In this document: piece by piece, positions 24,000 through 32,363 of the stretch
How positions within the stretch are numbered: the first letter of the stretch is position 1
How the letters are laid out: every line of letters starts with the position of its first letter
The notes under the pieces: generated by a model
Told to the model about the DNA's origin: nothing
The model's input: the letters and a program-made list of their open reading frames with translations, nothing else
The model's database searches: none
Source of the DNA: Hassallia byssoidea VB512170
Lineage (GTDB): Bacteria; Cyanobacteriota; Cyanobacteriia; Cyanobacteriales; Nostocaceae
Assembly: GCF_000817785.2 (NCBI RefSeq)
Contig: NZ_JTCM02000057.1
Coordinates: 1-40,558, forward strand
Direction of reading: 5' to 3'
DNA length: 40,558 bases
Program-made: the position numbers and the translations under genes

Positions 24000-26090
24000 A
24001 TGAGTGGAATTATACGACGTAGTGAGCGCTTCAGCGCTCAAATAAGCACTAAAGTGCTTACTACGTGCTTTCTATTGCTTATCTCACCAGAAATAGCAGT
24101 TAGTCAATCTCCGGTTTCCCCCTCCTCTTCCTTGCGGGTTGTGGTGAATAGTGGGGAAGATGCTGTCAAAGCTGATGATAAGTTGACTTTACGAGAAGCG
24201 ATCGCCTTAATAAATAACAGCTTACCACTACAGCAATTAAGCGGTGCTGAAAAAGCTTTGGTACGGCAAAATACGCCGGACTCACGTATAGAATTTAGCT
24301 TACCATCTAGTGAAATCACTATCCAATTACAGCAGGAATTACCAGCTTTAACAAAGTCGGTGGTAATTGATGGTACTACTCAACCAGGTTACAACGCTTT
24401 GCGATCGGCTACTGCCCAAATTGCTATCCCTAAACCGATGGTGGCAATAACTCCTGCACTCAACAAAGAGATAATTCGCGGTTTAAGTGTCGTTGCTGAT
24501 AACGTGCAAATTCGCGGTTTAAGTATTTACGGTTTCAGTTCGTCGAACCGAGGCGCAACTTTAACTATACCACCAGCGGATATCTTTATTGACAACAGCA
24601 GGAAAAATGTGGTGCTGGAAAATAACTGGTTGGGTATTACCCCAGATGAAAAAATGCCAGAAAAAACATCTGCTTTTGGGGTTTACGTTTTCAACAGTAG
24701 GGGTACGACGATTAGACGCAACCGTATTTCTTACCATGATGGCAGTGGCATTATTACCTCGCAGCGTGCGGAAAATACTTTGATGATAGAAAACATCATC
24801 GTCGGTAATGGTCTTGCGGGAATGCCTGATGCAGTGCGTTTAGAAGGGGTAATTTCTAACTCACAACTTCAAGGCAATTTGATTTGCGGTAACGATGGTG
24901 CTGGTGTTTATTTATTCAAACCATCAGGGAAAGTACAAATTCGCGATAACCGCATCGCTTTCAATGGTAAGCGTTTGCGACGCGCTGCGGTCTATTTGAT
25001 GGGCAATGAACATCAAGTTATTGATAATGAAATCAGTCATCAAACTGGACCTGGGGTGGTGGTGACTGCGTTTCCTAGCAGTAAAGCTTATGGTTTTGGT
25101 TCAGCGTTGGGTAATGTAATTCAAAATAACAGATTTGGTGAGTTAGAAGGTTTGAGCATTGATTTGAACACTCAGCAAAATCTGGATGTCAGCGATTTTC
25201 AACGCGGTGATGGTTTCAACCCTAAGCGTAACACTTCAAACCGACGCATAGATACAGGCAATGGAGCGGTGAATGCACCAGAGTTTGCTAGTTCGGAGTT
25301 ATTTATTGTCAATGGTAAGGCTTTAATTAATGGTACTGCTGATGCTGGTTCTCAAGTCGAAATTTACCGAGTTGACGAGCAAGACAATGATTATGGTCCT
25401 TTGAGTCAGCCTTTGGCAACGGTAAGTGTAGATGAAAAAGGCAAGTTTAATGCTAGTTTAACTCAGTTGCAGGCGGGAGACAAAATTAGTGCGATCGCTA
25501 CTGTTCCTAAATATGGCACTTCCGAACCAGCATACAACGCGATTATCCGTTCTGTTAATGCTTCGCAAGTAATCCAAAATCGCAAATCTAAAATCCAAAA
25601 TCCCCAATGTGTCAGCGCAGCACCATCACCAAAACCAGAACCGCTTCCACAACCGATACCAGAACCACAACCAAAACCAGAACCGATACGTTTGAAAGTA
25701 CCGCGTATTATTCACTTTGCTTTAGATAAATCTAATATTAGTTCTGAAAGTGCAACGGTGCTAAATCGCGTTGTCGAAGTATTGCGGCAATATCCTTTCA
25801 TTGTAGTGGAAATTGAAGGACATACAGACCCGCGTGCAAGTGATGAATACAACTTAGCGTTGGGTAAACGACGTGCTTCGTCTGTGAGAAATTATCTCTT
25901 AAAAAGTGCGATCGCGCCAGAACGCATGACCATTCGCTCATTAGGGGAAACTAAGCCACGTTCTCAAGGTAATAGCCGTATTGATACTGCACGAGATAGA
26001 CGTGCGGAATTGATTTTCAAAGATATCAGGGGTGTAGAAATCATCATCGAAGAACAAGAAAACGACTTACAGATAGAACCATTCCGTTAA
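24000..26090 (+). CDS. Parallel beta-helix protein with OmpA-like peptidoglycan-binding domain
   Basis: From the ATG at 24000 (gagga seven bases upstream) the protein is 696 aa; a GTG two codons earlier is also possible. After a signal peptide (cleaved near AVSQS) comes a right-handed beta-helix with repeated N-rich turns (VVLENNWLGI, TTIRRNRISY, VQIRDNRIAF; about 120-400). A small beta-domain and a Pro/Lys/Glu-rich linker (about 535-560) precede an OmpA C-terminal domain (about 570-690: HFALDKSNISSESATVL, EGHTDPRASDEYNLALGKRR) with the Asp and Arg that bind peptidoglycan. It probably anchors to the wall, with the beta-helix as adhesive, scaffold or polysaccharide-active part; no catalytic triad is evident. 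Two repeat-derived insertions lie at residues about 6-23 and 524-535. Confidence 0.88.
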   Translation: MSGIIRRSERFSAQISTKVLTTCFLLLISPEIAVSQSPVSPSSSLRVVVNSGEDAVKADDKLTLREAIALINNSLPLQQLSGAEKALVRQNTPDSRIEFSLPSSEITIQLQQELPALTKSVVIDGTTQPGYNALRSATAQIAIPKPMVAITPALNKEIIRGLSVVADNVQIRGLSIYGFSSSNRGATLTIPPADIFIDNSRKNVVLENNWLGITPDEKMPEKTSAFGVYVFNSRGTTIRRNRISYHDGSGIITSQRAENTLMIENIIVGNGLAGMPDAVRLEGVISNSQLQGNLICGNDGAGVYLFKPSGKVQIRDNRIAFNGKRLRRAAVYLMGNEHQVIDNEISHQTGPGVVVTAFPSSKAYGFGSALGNVIQNNRFGELEGLSIDLNTQQNLDVSDFQRGDGFNPKRNTSNRRIDTGNGAVNAPEFASSELFIVNGKALINGTADAGSQVEIYRVDEQDNDYGPLSQPLATVSVDEKGKFNASLTQLQAGDKISAIATVPKYGTSEPAYNAIIRSVNASQVIQNRKSKIQNPQCVSAAPSPKPEPLPQPIPEPQPKPEPIRLKVPRIIHFALDKSNISSESATVLNRVVEVLRQYPFIVVEIEGHTDPRASDEYNLALGKRRASSVRNYLLKSAIAPERMTIRSLGETKPRSQGNSRIDTARDRRAELIFKDIRGVEIIIEEQENDLQIEPFR
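24017..24066 (+). repeat. 50-bp three-stem palindromic element in the signal-peptide coding region
   Basis: Terminal arms acgtagtgag and cttactacgt (one mismatch) enclose two perfect hairpins, gagcgc-ttca-gcgctc and aagcac-taaa-gtgctt. It is a known type of dispersed cyanobacterial repeat. Here it encodes the N-region and the start of the hydrophobic region of the signal peptide. Confidence 0.8.
25570..25603 (+). repeat. aatccaaaatc-type repeat inside the OmpA/beta-helix gene
   Basis: The same units as at 5388-5461 (aatccaaaat, aatctaaaat) are read in frame as IQNRKSKIQNP in the linker before the Pro-rich stretch. Confidence 0.75.
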
Positions 26091-26107
26091 ATCCTTATTA
26101 TTTTTAT

Positions 26108-26182
26108 CTCACGCAAAGCCAAGGCAGCGCGTTGCGGGGGTTCCCCCCGTTGTAGCGACTGCCGCGCAGAGACGCAAAGGAA
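26108..26182. repeat. Nested repeats: cgcaaag units split by a GC palindrome
   Basis: A cacgcaaag...agacgcaaagg repeat is interrupted by a GC-rich block holding ggggg-tt-ccccc (26136-26147), flanked by ggcag and ctgcc. One repeat seems to have inserted into another in the gap between two surface-protein genes. Confidence 0.55.
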
Positions 26183-26191
26183 GAAATGAAC

Positions 26192-26283
26192 AGGACTTAC
26201 GCAAAAATTCTCTCTCTTCCTCATTCCTCTGTGAACTCTGCGTACTCTGCGGTTCGTTTTTCCATAACCAGTGCGTAAGTCCT
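26192..26283. mobile_element. 92-bp MITE-like element with 12-bp terminal inverted repeats
   Basis: aggacttacgca at 26192-26203 is repeated inverted and perfect at 26272-26283 (tgcgtaagtcct). The interior has no coding capacity. The same 12-mer occurs at 40352-40363. It lies between the OmpA/beta-helix gene and the glycine-rich DUF11 gene and may carry or disrupt the latter's promoter. Confidence 0.65.
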
Positions 26284-26309
26284 AATGAAAAAAAGTGTGG
26301 TGTAAATAG

Positions 26310-29300
26310 ATGAAAATTCCTGCAATTTTACTGACAACTACATTTAGTTATCAAAGTCTGCTTTTATTTACCGCTTCCCCGGTATTCGCTCAAGTTACAC
26401 CGCAATTATGCGCCATTCCTGGCAGAGATAGTCCGATACCTTTAAGTGGGATAATTAATACCTATTACCCAAGTCAGGCAAATACTACCATATCGCCCGG
26501 TGCAACGTCAATTCCAGTCGGAACACCCACCAACGGAGCGTTAATTCAACCAGGTGACTTATTATTAGTCATCCAAATGCAAGCAGCAGATATTAATTCC
26601 AGTAACACCGATGCTTACGGTGATGGTATTGCGGGGGGTGGTAACAGTGCAAATACTAAAGTCGCTCCATCCGGGGGAGCAACCGGTGCTAGTGGTTACA
26701 CCAACTCGACTGCTGGGAATTATGAATATGTGGTTGCTACAAGTTCCGTTTCCGGAAATTCGATATCTATTAAAGGTACAGGTTCCGGTGGTGGGTTGAG
26801 GAATTCTTATAGTAATGCTGACTTTGGCACTCAAGGACAAAGAAGATATCAAGTAATTCGCGTCCCGCAATACTCTAGCGCTAGTGTAAATTCAACTTTG
26901 ACCGCTGCCCCGTGGAACGGCTCTACAGGCGGGGTTTTAGTATATGATGTTGCGGGGAACCTCAATCTGAACAACGCTACTGTAGATGTCACCGGTAAAG
27001 GTTTCCGTGGTGGCGGTGGAAGATTTTTTAACGGCGAACCTGGATTATCATTCAATGACTACCGCACCCTTTCAACCCAAAATGCTAATGGTTCCAAAGG
27101 TGAAGGTATTGCAGGTACACCCCGCTTTCTCATTCAAAAATTTAACAACACTACTGGAAATTCCCTTGTCACTCCTCAACTAATAGATAATATCAATGAA
27201 GGTTACCCAAATGGCAGCTACGGTAGAGGGGCACCCGGTACCGCCGGCGGTGGTGCGACTGATGGAAATCCCGGCGGTACAAACAATGAAAACTCCGGTG
27301 GAGGTGGTGGTGGTAACGGTGGTTTTGGCGGTTTGGGGGGCGAATCTTGGAATTCTCAACGTTTTATCGGCGGTTTTGGCGGTACAGCTTTTGGGGCTGA
27401 TGTTGCCCGCGTTGTCTTGGGTGGTGGTGGTGGTTCAGGCTCAAGTAATAATCGTACCTCGATTATCAGAGGTATTCTTCCTGATGGTCTTGCTAGCAGC
27501 GGCGCTCCTGGTGGAGGTATGGTATTAATTAGAACTGGTAGCGTCAGTGGTAATGGTGCGATCGCTGCGAATGGTGACAATGCTTACAATGTGGAAAACG
27601 ATGGTGGTGGTGGCGGCGGTGCTGGTGGTAGTGTGGTAGTTACCGCTGCCAATAATAACCTTACAGGTTTGACTGTAAATGCCAATGGTGGTAGAGGCGG
27701 TGATGTCAGATTTGTTTCACCGCACGGTCCTGGTGGTGGTGGCGGTGGTGGTGTTGTTTTTAGCAGTTCTGGTGCGGTTGTCAATGTTAGCGGTGGCACT
27801 CCTGGCGGTACTGGCGACCCAATTGACCCTACGCAAAACTTCGGTTCTACTACAGGTTCTAGTGGAGTTAGTGCAGCCGCCGGCAGTATTCCCGGTGCAA
27901 ATTCCGGTGCTGAATGCTTGCCGATATTAACTGTTAATAAAACTACCAGCACGCCCGGTCCACTTAACAAGCCGAGTAAAGCAAGTTATACTATCACCGT
28001 TTCTAATACTGTCAACCGAGGTACAGCGCTTAACGTTAATATTACCGATACTTTGCCAGCTGGTTTTACTTTTGATGGCTCAAGCACTCCCACTATCAAT
28101 GTAACTGGTGGGGCAACTCGTAACGCAATTAACAATGCAACTGCTGGCGCAACTACTGTTAATTTTGGCACATTCGATATTCCCGGCGGCGCTACTGTAG
28201 AAATTACCTTTACAACTGACATTTCTGCAACCGTAGCCGATGGTGTTTATCAAAACTCCGCGACAGCAACTTATCTCGACCCAACCCGCACCACAGCCAA
28301 CGGTACAACAAGTACAAGTTATGATGCGGCAAATCCAGGTGAAGATGTAACTGTAGCTTCTTTAACTCCGACAATTCGCAAGTCAGTGCGCTTTTTGCGA
28401 GATAATGACGGAACAAAAACTGTCACAGTTGGTGATGATGTCCAATATACGATTATCGTTACCAATCCGAATCCAGCTAGTTCTGTAGATAATTTAGTGA
28501 TTAGCGATCGCGTTCCCGCACAACTACAAATTTTACAAGATAGTGAGAACGCAATTGAATTTTCTTCCGGTTTCAACGTTGCTTCTACCTTACCCAACAA
28601 CAGTTTTAACGGTACTGGCAATTCGATTATCTTTTCTAATCCTGGCACTGTGCCGCCAAACAGCACTGTTACAGTTACTTATAACGCCCGCATTCTGCCT
28701 AATTCTGAAACGAGAATCAGCAACATAGCCAGTATTAATTTTACAGGAGATAACGGGAAGGCGATCGTTTCTGATGCCAGTGACACAATTAACCCCAATC
28801 TACCTGGTTCCGGTGTCAATTCTGGCAACCCAGATGCAAACGGCAATGTCAACCAACCCACCGGCGACGGTATTAATCCTGACCCCACAATCATTAACTT
28901 TATCAACCCACCTCAATTACCGCAACTACGTGGAGTCAAGCGAATTACCAATGTAATTAGAAACGGCGCATCAATAAATAATGTCAACTTTCATACGTTT
29001 ATCGATGACCAAAATGATGATACTGACAATGCTGCCGGATGGTCAAAACTCAAACCAGTAGGAGTTCCCATCATTAGCCCGCAAATACGTTTGCAAAGTG
29101 GCGATGAAGTAGAATATACCGTCTATTTTCTTTCCGATGGCAATCAGCCGGTGCAAAATGCCAAATTTTGTGACTCTATCCCCAACGGGACAAAGTTCAT
29201 TCCTGACAGTTTTGGTTCAGGTAGTGGCATTTTGGTAAATATTCTGAACAAAGCTACACCCCAAACGAATACCGCAGATAGCGATAATGCTAGCTTTTTC

Positions 29301-29444
29301 TCGCCCTTAGCGCCATTACCAGCTAATAACGTTTGTTCTAATCAGAATAATCTTAAAGGAGCAGCGATCGCTAATTTTGGCAATCTTGACAACACAACTG
29401 GCAACAATTACGGCTTCGTTCGCTTCCGTGTCAAAATCGATTGA
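26310..29444 (+). CDS. Glycine-rich exported protein with two DUF11 domains
   Basis: This 1044-aa protein begins with a signal peptide (about 1-28, ending SPVFAQ). The N-terminal half is rich in Gly, Asn, Ser and Thr, with runs such as GGGGGGNGG and GGGGGAGGSVVV (about 300-530), suggesting a beta-rich repetitive fold. Two DUF11 domains follow at about 540-665 (LTVNKTTSTPGPL, ITDTLPAGFTF) and 690-830 (VGDDVQYTIIVTNPNPAS, ISDRVPAQLQI). A last domain (about 870-1040) has another DUF11-like pattern (SGDEVEYTVYFLSDGNQPVQ). There is no C-terminal barrel or OmpA anchor, so it may be held or exported by the barrel encoded upstream. It lies 219 bases after the OmpA gene, across two repeats, so its own promoter is likely. 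Confidence 0.87.
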   Translation: MKIPAILLTTTFSYQSLLLFTASPVFAQVTPQLCAIPGRDSPIPLSGIINTYYPSQANTTISPGATSIPVGTPTNGALIQPGDLLLVIQMQAADINSSNTDAYGDGIAGGGNSANTKVAPSGGATGASGYTNSTAGNYEYVVATSSVSGNSISIKGTGSGGGLRNSYSNADFGTQGQRRYQVIRVPQYSSASVNSTLTAAPWNGSTGGVLVYDVAGNLNLNNATVDVTGKGFRGGGGRFFNGEPGLSFNDYRTLSTQNANGSKGEGIAGTPRFLIQKFNNTTGNSLVTPQLIDNINEGYPNGSYGRGAPGTAGGGATDGNPGGTNNENSGGGGGGNGGFGGLGGESWNSQRFIGGFGGTAFGADVARVVLGGGGGSGSSNNRTSIIRGILPDGLASSGAPGGGMVLIRTGSVSGNGAIAANGDNAYNVENDGGGGGGAGGSVVVTAANNNLTGLTVNANGGRGGDVRFVSPHGPGGGGGGGVVFSSSGAVVNVSGGTPGGTGDPIDPTQNFGSTTGSSGVSAAAGSIPGANSGAECLPILTVNKTTSTPGPLNKPSKASYTITVSNTVNRGTALNVNITDTLPAGFTFDGSSTPTINVTGGATRNAINNATAGATTVNFGTFDIPGGATVEITFTTDISATVADGVYQNSATATYLDPTRTTANGTTSTSYDAANPGEDVTVASLTPTIRKSVRFLRDNDGTKTVTVGDDVQYTIIVTNPNPASSVDNLVISDRVPAQLQILQDSENAIEFSSGFNVASTLPNNSFNGTGNSIIFSNPGTVPPNSTVTVTYNARILPNSETRISNIASINFTGDNGKAIVSDASDTINPNLPGSGVNSGNPDANGNVNQPTGDGINPDPTIINFINPPQLPQLRGVKRITNVIRNGASINNVNFHTFIDDQNDDTDNAAGWSKLKPVGVPIISPQIRLQSGDEVEYTVYFLSDGNQPVQNAKFCDSIPNGTKFIPDSFGSGSGILVNILNKATPQTNTADSDNASFFSPLAPLPANNVCSNQNNLKGAAIANFGNLDNTTGNNYGFVRFRVKID

Positions 29445-29484
29445 TATATAGCAAAGTTCAACAATTATCGAGGATTGATTGAAG

Positions 29485-31842
29485 ATGCCTGTGGAGCATG
29501 AAAACAAGGTAATGACCTCCCAAGAGGTGGCTAAGTTGTGGGAAGCTTTCCAAATGTTTGACGAGGACGGTAACAGTACCATCTCAGCAGAAGAACTGGG
29601 GCAGGTAATGCGTTCTTTAGGACAGAACCCCAGCGACACAGAGCTGCGGGATATGATTAAAGAGGTAGACGTTGACTTGTCGGGTGCTATCGATTTTGAA
29701 GAGTTCAAAGCGCTGATGGTGTCTCAGCAAGGCGATCGCAAGAGCCGTTTGGCACTGGCATTCAGCGTGTTTGACGAGAACGGCACCGGTGAAATTACCG
29801 CTGATGAGATGCGGAATGTGATGAGCCAATTTGGGCTGACAGATCAAGAACTAGATGAGATTATCAAAGAAGTCGATCATGATGGCGATGCTTCAATTGA
29901 CTTTGAGGAATTCTGTAAGCTGATGCCAGAATCAGAAACTGCGATCGGCTACAAAGATTCACCAATTCCTCTCGTCACAAAAAAAACAACCGCAACAGAC
30001 GGTGGAGTTGCCCCCACCACCGAAGACACTCCACAAGAAGCAACCACAAAGCTCGAACCGGAGATAGCGCGGCTAAAAGAACAACTGGCACAACACCCAC
30101 AAAGCGAGCAAAAGCGCGGAACGTCCCGCTTGCAAATGCAGATTGGTTTGTTTCGTTTGATTCAAGGAGCAGCCTACCGTTGCTTCCGCGAAAGTTTCTC
30201 TGCCAATCACGAAACCCACCTGCGGGTGAGAAACCTACCTTATAGAATTACTGACTTCGTGGAGTTTGTAAAGACGGCGATCGCCCTCTACAAAGGGTTA
30301 GGTATAGTAGAAGCGGCTTGTCATCCAGTACTTGATGCAGTAGTTGAATCCCTTACAGATGAATATGCCCGACTAGAAGAGCGCATCAAGAACTGGAAGA
30401 CAATAGAAAAGACAACAGAGATGTTGGCAGAAGAAAAAGCGATGGTAGAAGCGCGTCGCAAATCAGCCAATGTCAAAGACAAATTTGCGGCAGGAGTCGA
30501 GTTTGCAATCACGCTGAAGAAAAAGCATTTCAGCTTGCGCGACATCGCGGAAGGTGTGCTTGCCATCAACGAACTCAACCGACTGCGGAAGATGGAGCTC
30601 AATCAAGAAATGGCTCCACCACCAGCCAAATCAGAGGAACATCCAAAAGAGTACCTGAACAAGTGGAACCGTGTCATCCTCTCCCAAGCATCAGAGGAAG
30701 TGGATGGTGCGATGATGCCAGTAAACTATTGGTATGAAGATTTCATGCCAAAGCTGCTGGCTGCATTCAGCGTCAGCACTGCCGCAGACATTCAGAGCAA
30801 CACAGTACCTGATGAGGCAGCTTTGGACAAGTGGTACGAGGCAACTAAGGCATCGGGGAAGTTTGGCTTTTATGGGGCAGATGTTGCAGAGAACTTTCTC
30901 AAATGCACCCCAAAACAAAAGCTGATGCTCAAGCAAGCATGGCGTCTCACAGACCATTACTTGAATGGAGTGCAGAAACGGCGCGAACGTCAGGAATTTG
31001 GACGCGAGTCGGGCGCACTTTCTCAGTATGTAGCATTCATTGACATATATGTAGGTCGGAGTGATGTCAAGGACTCGCAAATGCGGGTGAGCTTCCCATA
31101 CTATATTGGACCAGCAGTATGGCGCTTTTTCCACACCACTGCTGAAATTGTATCTACCAAGACCGACGTACAGCAGAAAGCTCTGGTGGCAGTTTTTAAG
31201 GATTTCTTTAAACTATTTGCCACCATGTACCCCTGCCCCTATTGCCGCCATCACCTAAATATGTATGTGGTGCAGAACAAAGAGGTGGAAATGTATCCGA
31301 TGGAGTACCTTTTGCTCGGACGTGATGCCCAATTGACTAACTTTGAGGTGTCAATGGAGGCAAAACTCTCCACTGTAGTCGATGGCTCCTCCCTGCGCTT
31401 ATTCTTTTGGAAGCTGCACAACACCGTCTCCTCTTCGATCGCTCGCTCAGAGGAGTGGTATCACAAAGATGAGAAAGCCTTCTACACCACCCGCTATTGG
31501 CCCAGTCTTGACACCGAGCTGGCACGAGCCAAAGCACTCAAACATATCAGCATTGCAAGCGATCGCATCTACCGCCTTTATGGTATGCTAAAGCCGGCAT
31601 CGCGGCTCTCCGGGGCAAGAACCACATTGCAAAAGCTCTTGCAAAAGGGTGATTGGGAAGGCATCAAGGAAGCATGTCTGGTTGCACAAGATTACATCAA
31701 TGATTTGGAGTCGGCTGTCCAGAGCGGACAATTTTTACAAGAAACATACTGTTTTGATCCTAACCTTGTGGATAAAACTCCCTACTTCACTCCTGAAGAA
31801 GAAGAGTTTTCCCGCAGCGGTGTGTTTGTAGAACTGACCTAA
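29485..31842 (+). CDS. Calmodulin-like four-EF-hand / Erv-ALR sulfhydryl oxidase fusion
   Basis: From the ATG at 29485 the protein is 785 aa; an in-frame TTG two codons earlier is less likely. Residues 10-147 are a full calmodulin-like module with EF loops at 26-37, 62-73, 97-108 and 131-142 and the calmodulin-like phrase VMRSLGQNPS. A linker and a long helical middle of unknown fold (about 205-525) follow. Residues about 540-655 match Erv/ALR FAD-dependent sulfhydryl oxidases: W546 and H550 (VWRFFH), the redox motif CPYC at 584-587 after YP, and W642-H645-N646 (FFWKLHNTV), which pack on FAD. There is no signal peptide, so it appears cytosolic. The predicted role is calcium-regulated disulfide formation, which is inference. 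Both modules are typical of eukaryotes. Confidence 0.87.
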   Translation: MPVEHENKVMTSQEVAKLWEAFQMFDEDGNSTISAEELGQVMRSLGQNPSDTELRDMIKEVDVDLSGAIDFEEFKALMVSQQGDRKSRLALAFSVFDENGTGEITADEMRNVMSQFGLTDQELDEIIKEVDHDGDASIDFEEFCKLMPESETAIGYKDSPIPLVTKKTTATDGGVAPTTEDTPQEATTKLEPEIARLKEQLAQHPQSEQKRGTSRLQMQIGLFRLIQGAAYRCFRESFSANHETHLRVRNLPYRITDFVEFVKTAIALYKGLGIVEAACHPVLDAVVESLTDEYARLEERIKNWKTIEKTTEMLAEEKAMVEARRKSANVKDKFAAGVEFAITLKKKHFSLRDIAEGVLAINELNRLRKMELNQEMAPPPAKSEEHPKEYLNKWNRVILSQASEEVDGAMMPVNYWYEDFMPKLLAAFSVSTAADIQSNTVPDEAALDKWYEATKASGKFGFYGADVAENFLKCTPKQKLMLKQAWRLTDHYLNGVQKRRERQEFGRESGALSQYVAFIDIYVGRSDVKDSQMRVSFPYYIGPAVWRFFHTTAEIVSTKTDVQQKALVAVFKDFFKLFATMYPCPYCRHHLNMYVVQNKEVEMYPMEYLLLGRDAQLTNFEVSMEAKLSTVVDGSSLRLFFWKLHNTVSSSIARSEEWYHKDEKAFYTTRYWPSLDTELARAKALKHISIASDRIYRLYGMLKPASRLSGARTTLQKLLQKGDWEGIKEACLVAQDYINDLESAVQSGQFLQETYCFDPNLVDKTPYFTPEEEEFSRSGVFVELT

Positions 31843-31903
31843 TATCATAAAGTCGTGTTTTTGTCAACTCTAGCAGGGTAGCGCAGGAATTCATAATTAG
31901 TAA

Positions 31904-31940
31904 TTAGTAATGAGTAATTATCTCAATTACTCATTACTAA
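31904..31940. terminator. 16-bp perfect hairpin after the calmodulin-Erv gene
   Basis: The arms ttagtaatgagtaatt (31904-31919) and aattactcattactaa (31925-31940) enclose a 5-base loop 61 bases after the stop. No clear T-run follows, and the arms are built from taattag/tgagtaat repeats. It may stop transcription or simply be a folded repeat. Confidence 0.45.
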
Positions 31941-31968
31941 GTTTATAGAGAGTAATTTTGAGGAATAT

Positions 31969-32019
31969 ATGCTAATGCAGTTAGACAAGTTTGTATTAGC
32001 ACTAAGCAGCATTACATGA
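31969..32019 (+). pseudogene. Short ORF resembling the N-terminus of the 105-aa protein
   Basis: The 16-codon ORF MLMQLDKFVLALSSIT shares (K/Q)LDKFVLA with the start of the 105-aa protein at 15747 (MKLDKFVLAQ), then diverges and stops. It is preceded by aggaat. It is probably the stub of a decayed paralogue, although a real short peptide cannot be excluded. Confidence 0.4.
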
Positions 32020-32121
32020 ATACTACAAAAGTTTGTAGACGTTAAAACCCTTGATTTACCGTTAAGCGGTTACTTGAGGATTTGAGAAGTAAGCTACTAC
32101 AACCTTAGATAAAATCCTTAA

Positions 32122-32226
32122 ATAATAAGACTTTGGCGAATTGCGGTACAGGCGAAACTTGATATCAAAGTTCATTGTCACATGATGCGCCACGCTTGTG
32201 GTTATTTTTTAGTGAATCGGGGCACT
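32122..32226 (+). pseudogene. Tyrosine recombinase/integrase remnant
   Basis: The open stretch reads LWRIAVQAKLDIKVHCHMMR and continues HACGYFLVNRGT. The HCHMMRHACGY part carries the conserved H-x-x-R box II of tyrosine recombinases (compare HPHMLRHACGYxLAN in related integrases). Upstream is a stop codon, and downstream the similarity ends abruptly at the 12-mer repeat at 32224. Most of the catalytic domain, including the tyrosine, is missing. It is a trace of a lost mobile element or integrated plasmid or island. Confidence 0.7.
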
Positions 32227-32363
32227 CTAGCAGGGGGAAAGAGGCTTTTCCGATTTTTGCACAGATCCGGTAATCATAAGCGATTAACCGAACTTGATAT
32301 AATTGGAGGCAGCAGCCCACAGAAGGCATTCCCAGGTGGAACCTGGGAACGAGAGTGCGAGAG

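Larger units (their letters stand above)
31843..32363. other. Scar region between the Erv fusion and moxR
   Basis: This 521-base stretch holds debris rather than an intact gene: a hairpin, a 16-codon ORF resembling the start of the 105-aa protein, a tyrosine-recombinase fragment and a 9-bp-stem palindrome at 32329-32349 (ttcccaggt-gga-acctgggaa). The 12-mer actctagcaggg occurs at 31867-31878 and again at 32224-32235, bracketing the debris. Confidence 0.6.

Noticed and set aside
27584-27970. 128-codon minus-strand ORF rich in Pro/Leu
   Set aside because: It is the antisense shadow of the glycine-codon runs in the DUF11 gene.
30691-31134. 147-codon minus-strand ORF
   Set aside because: It is antisense to the calmodulin-Erv fusion gene, whose sense frame has clear motifs.
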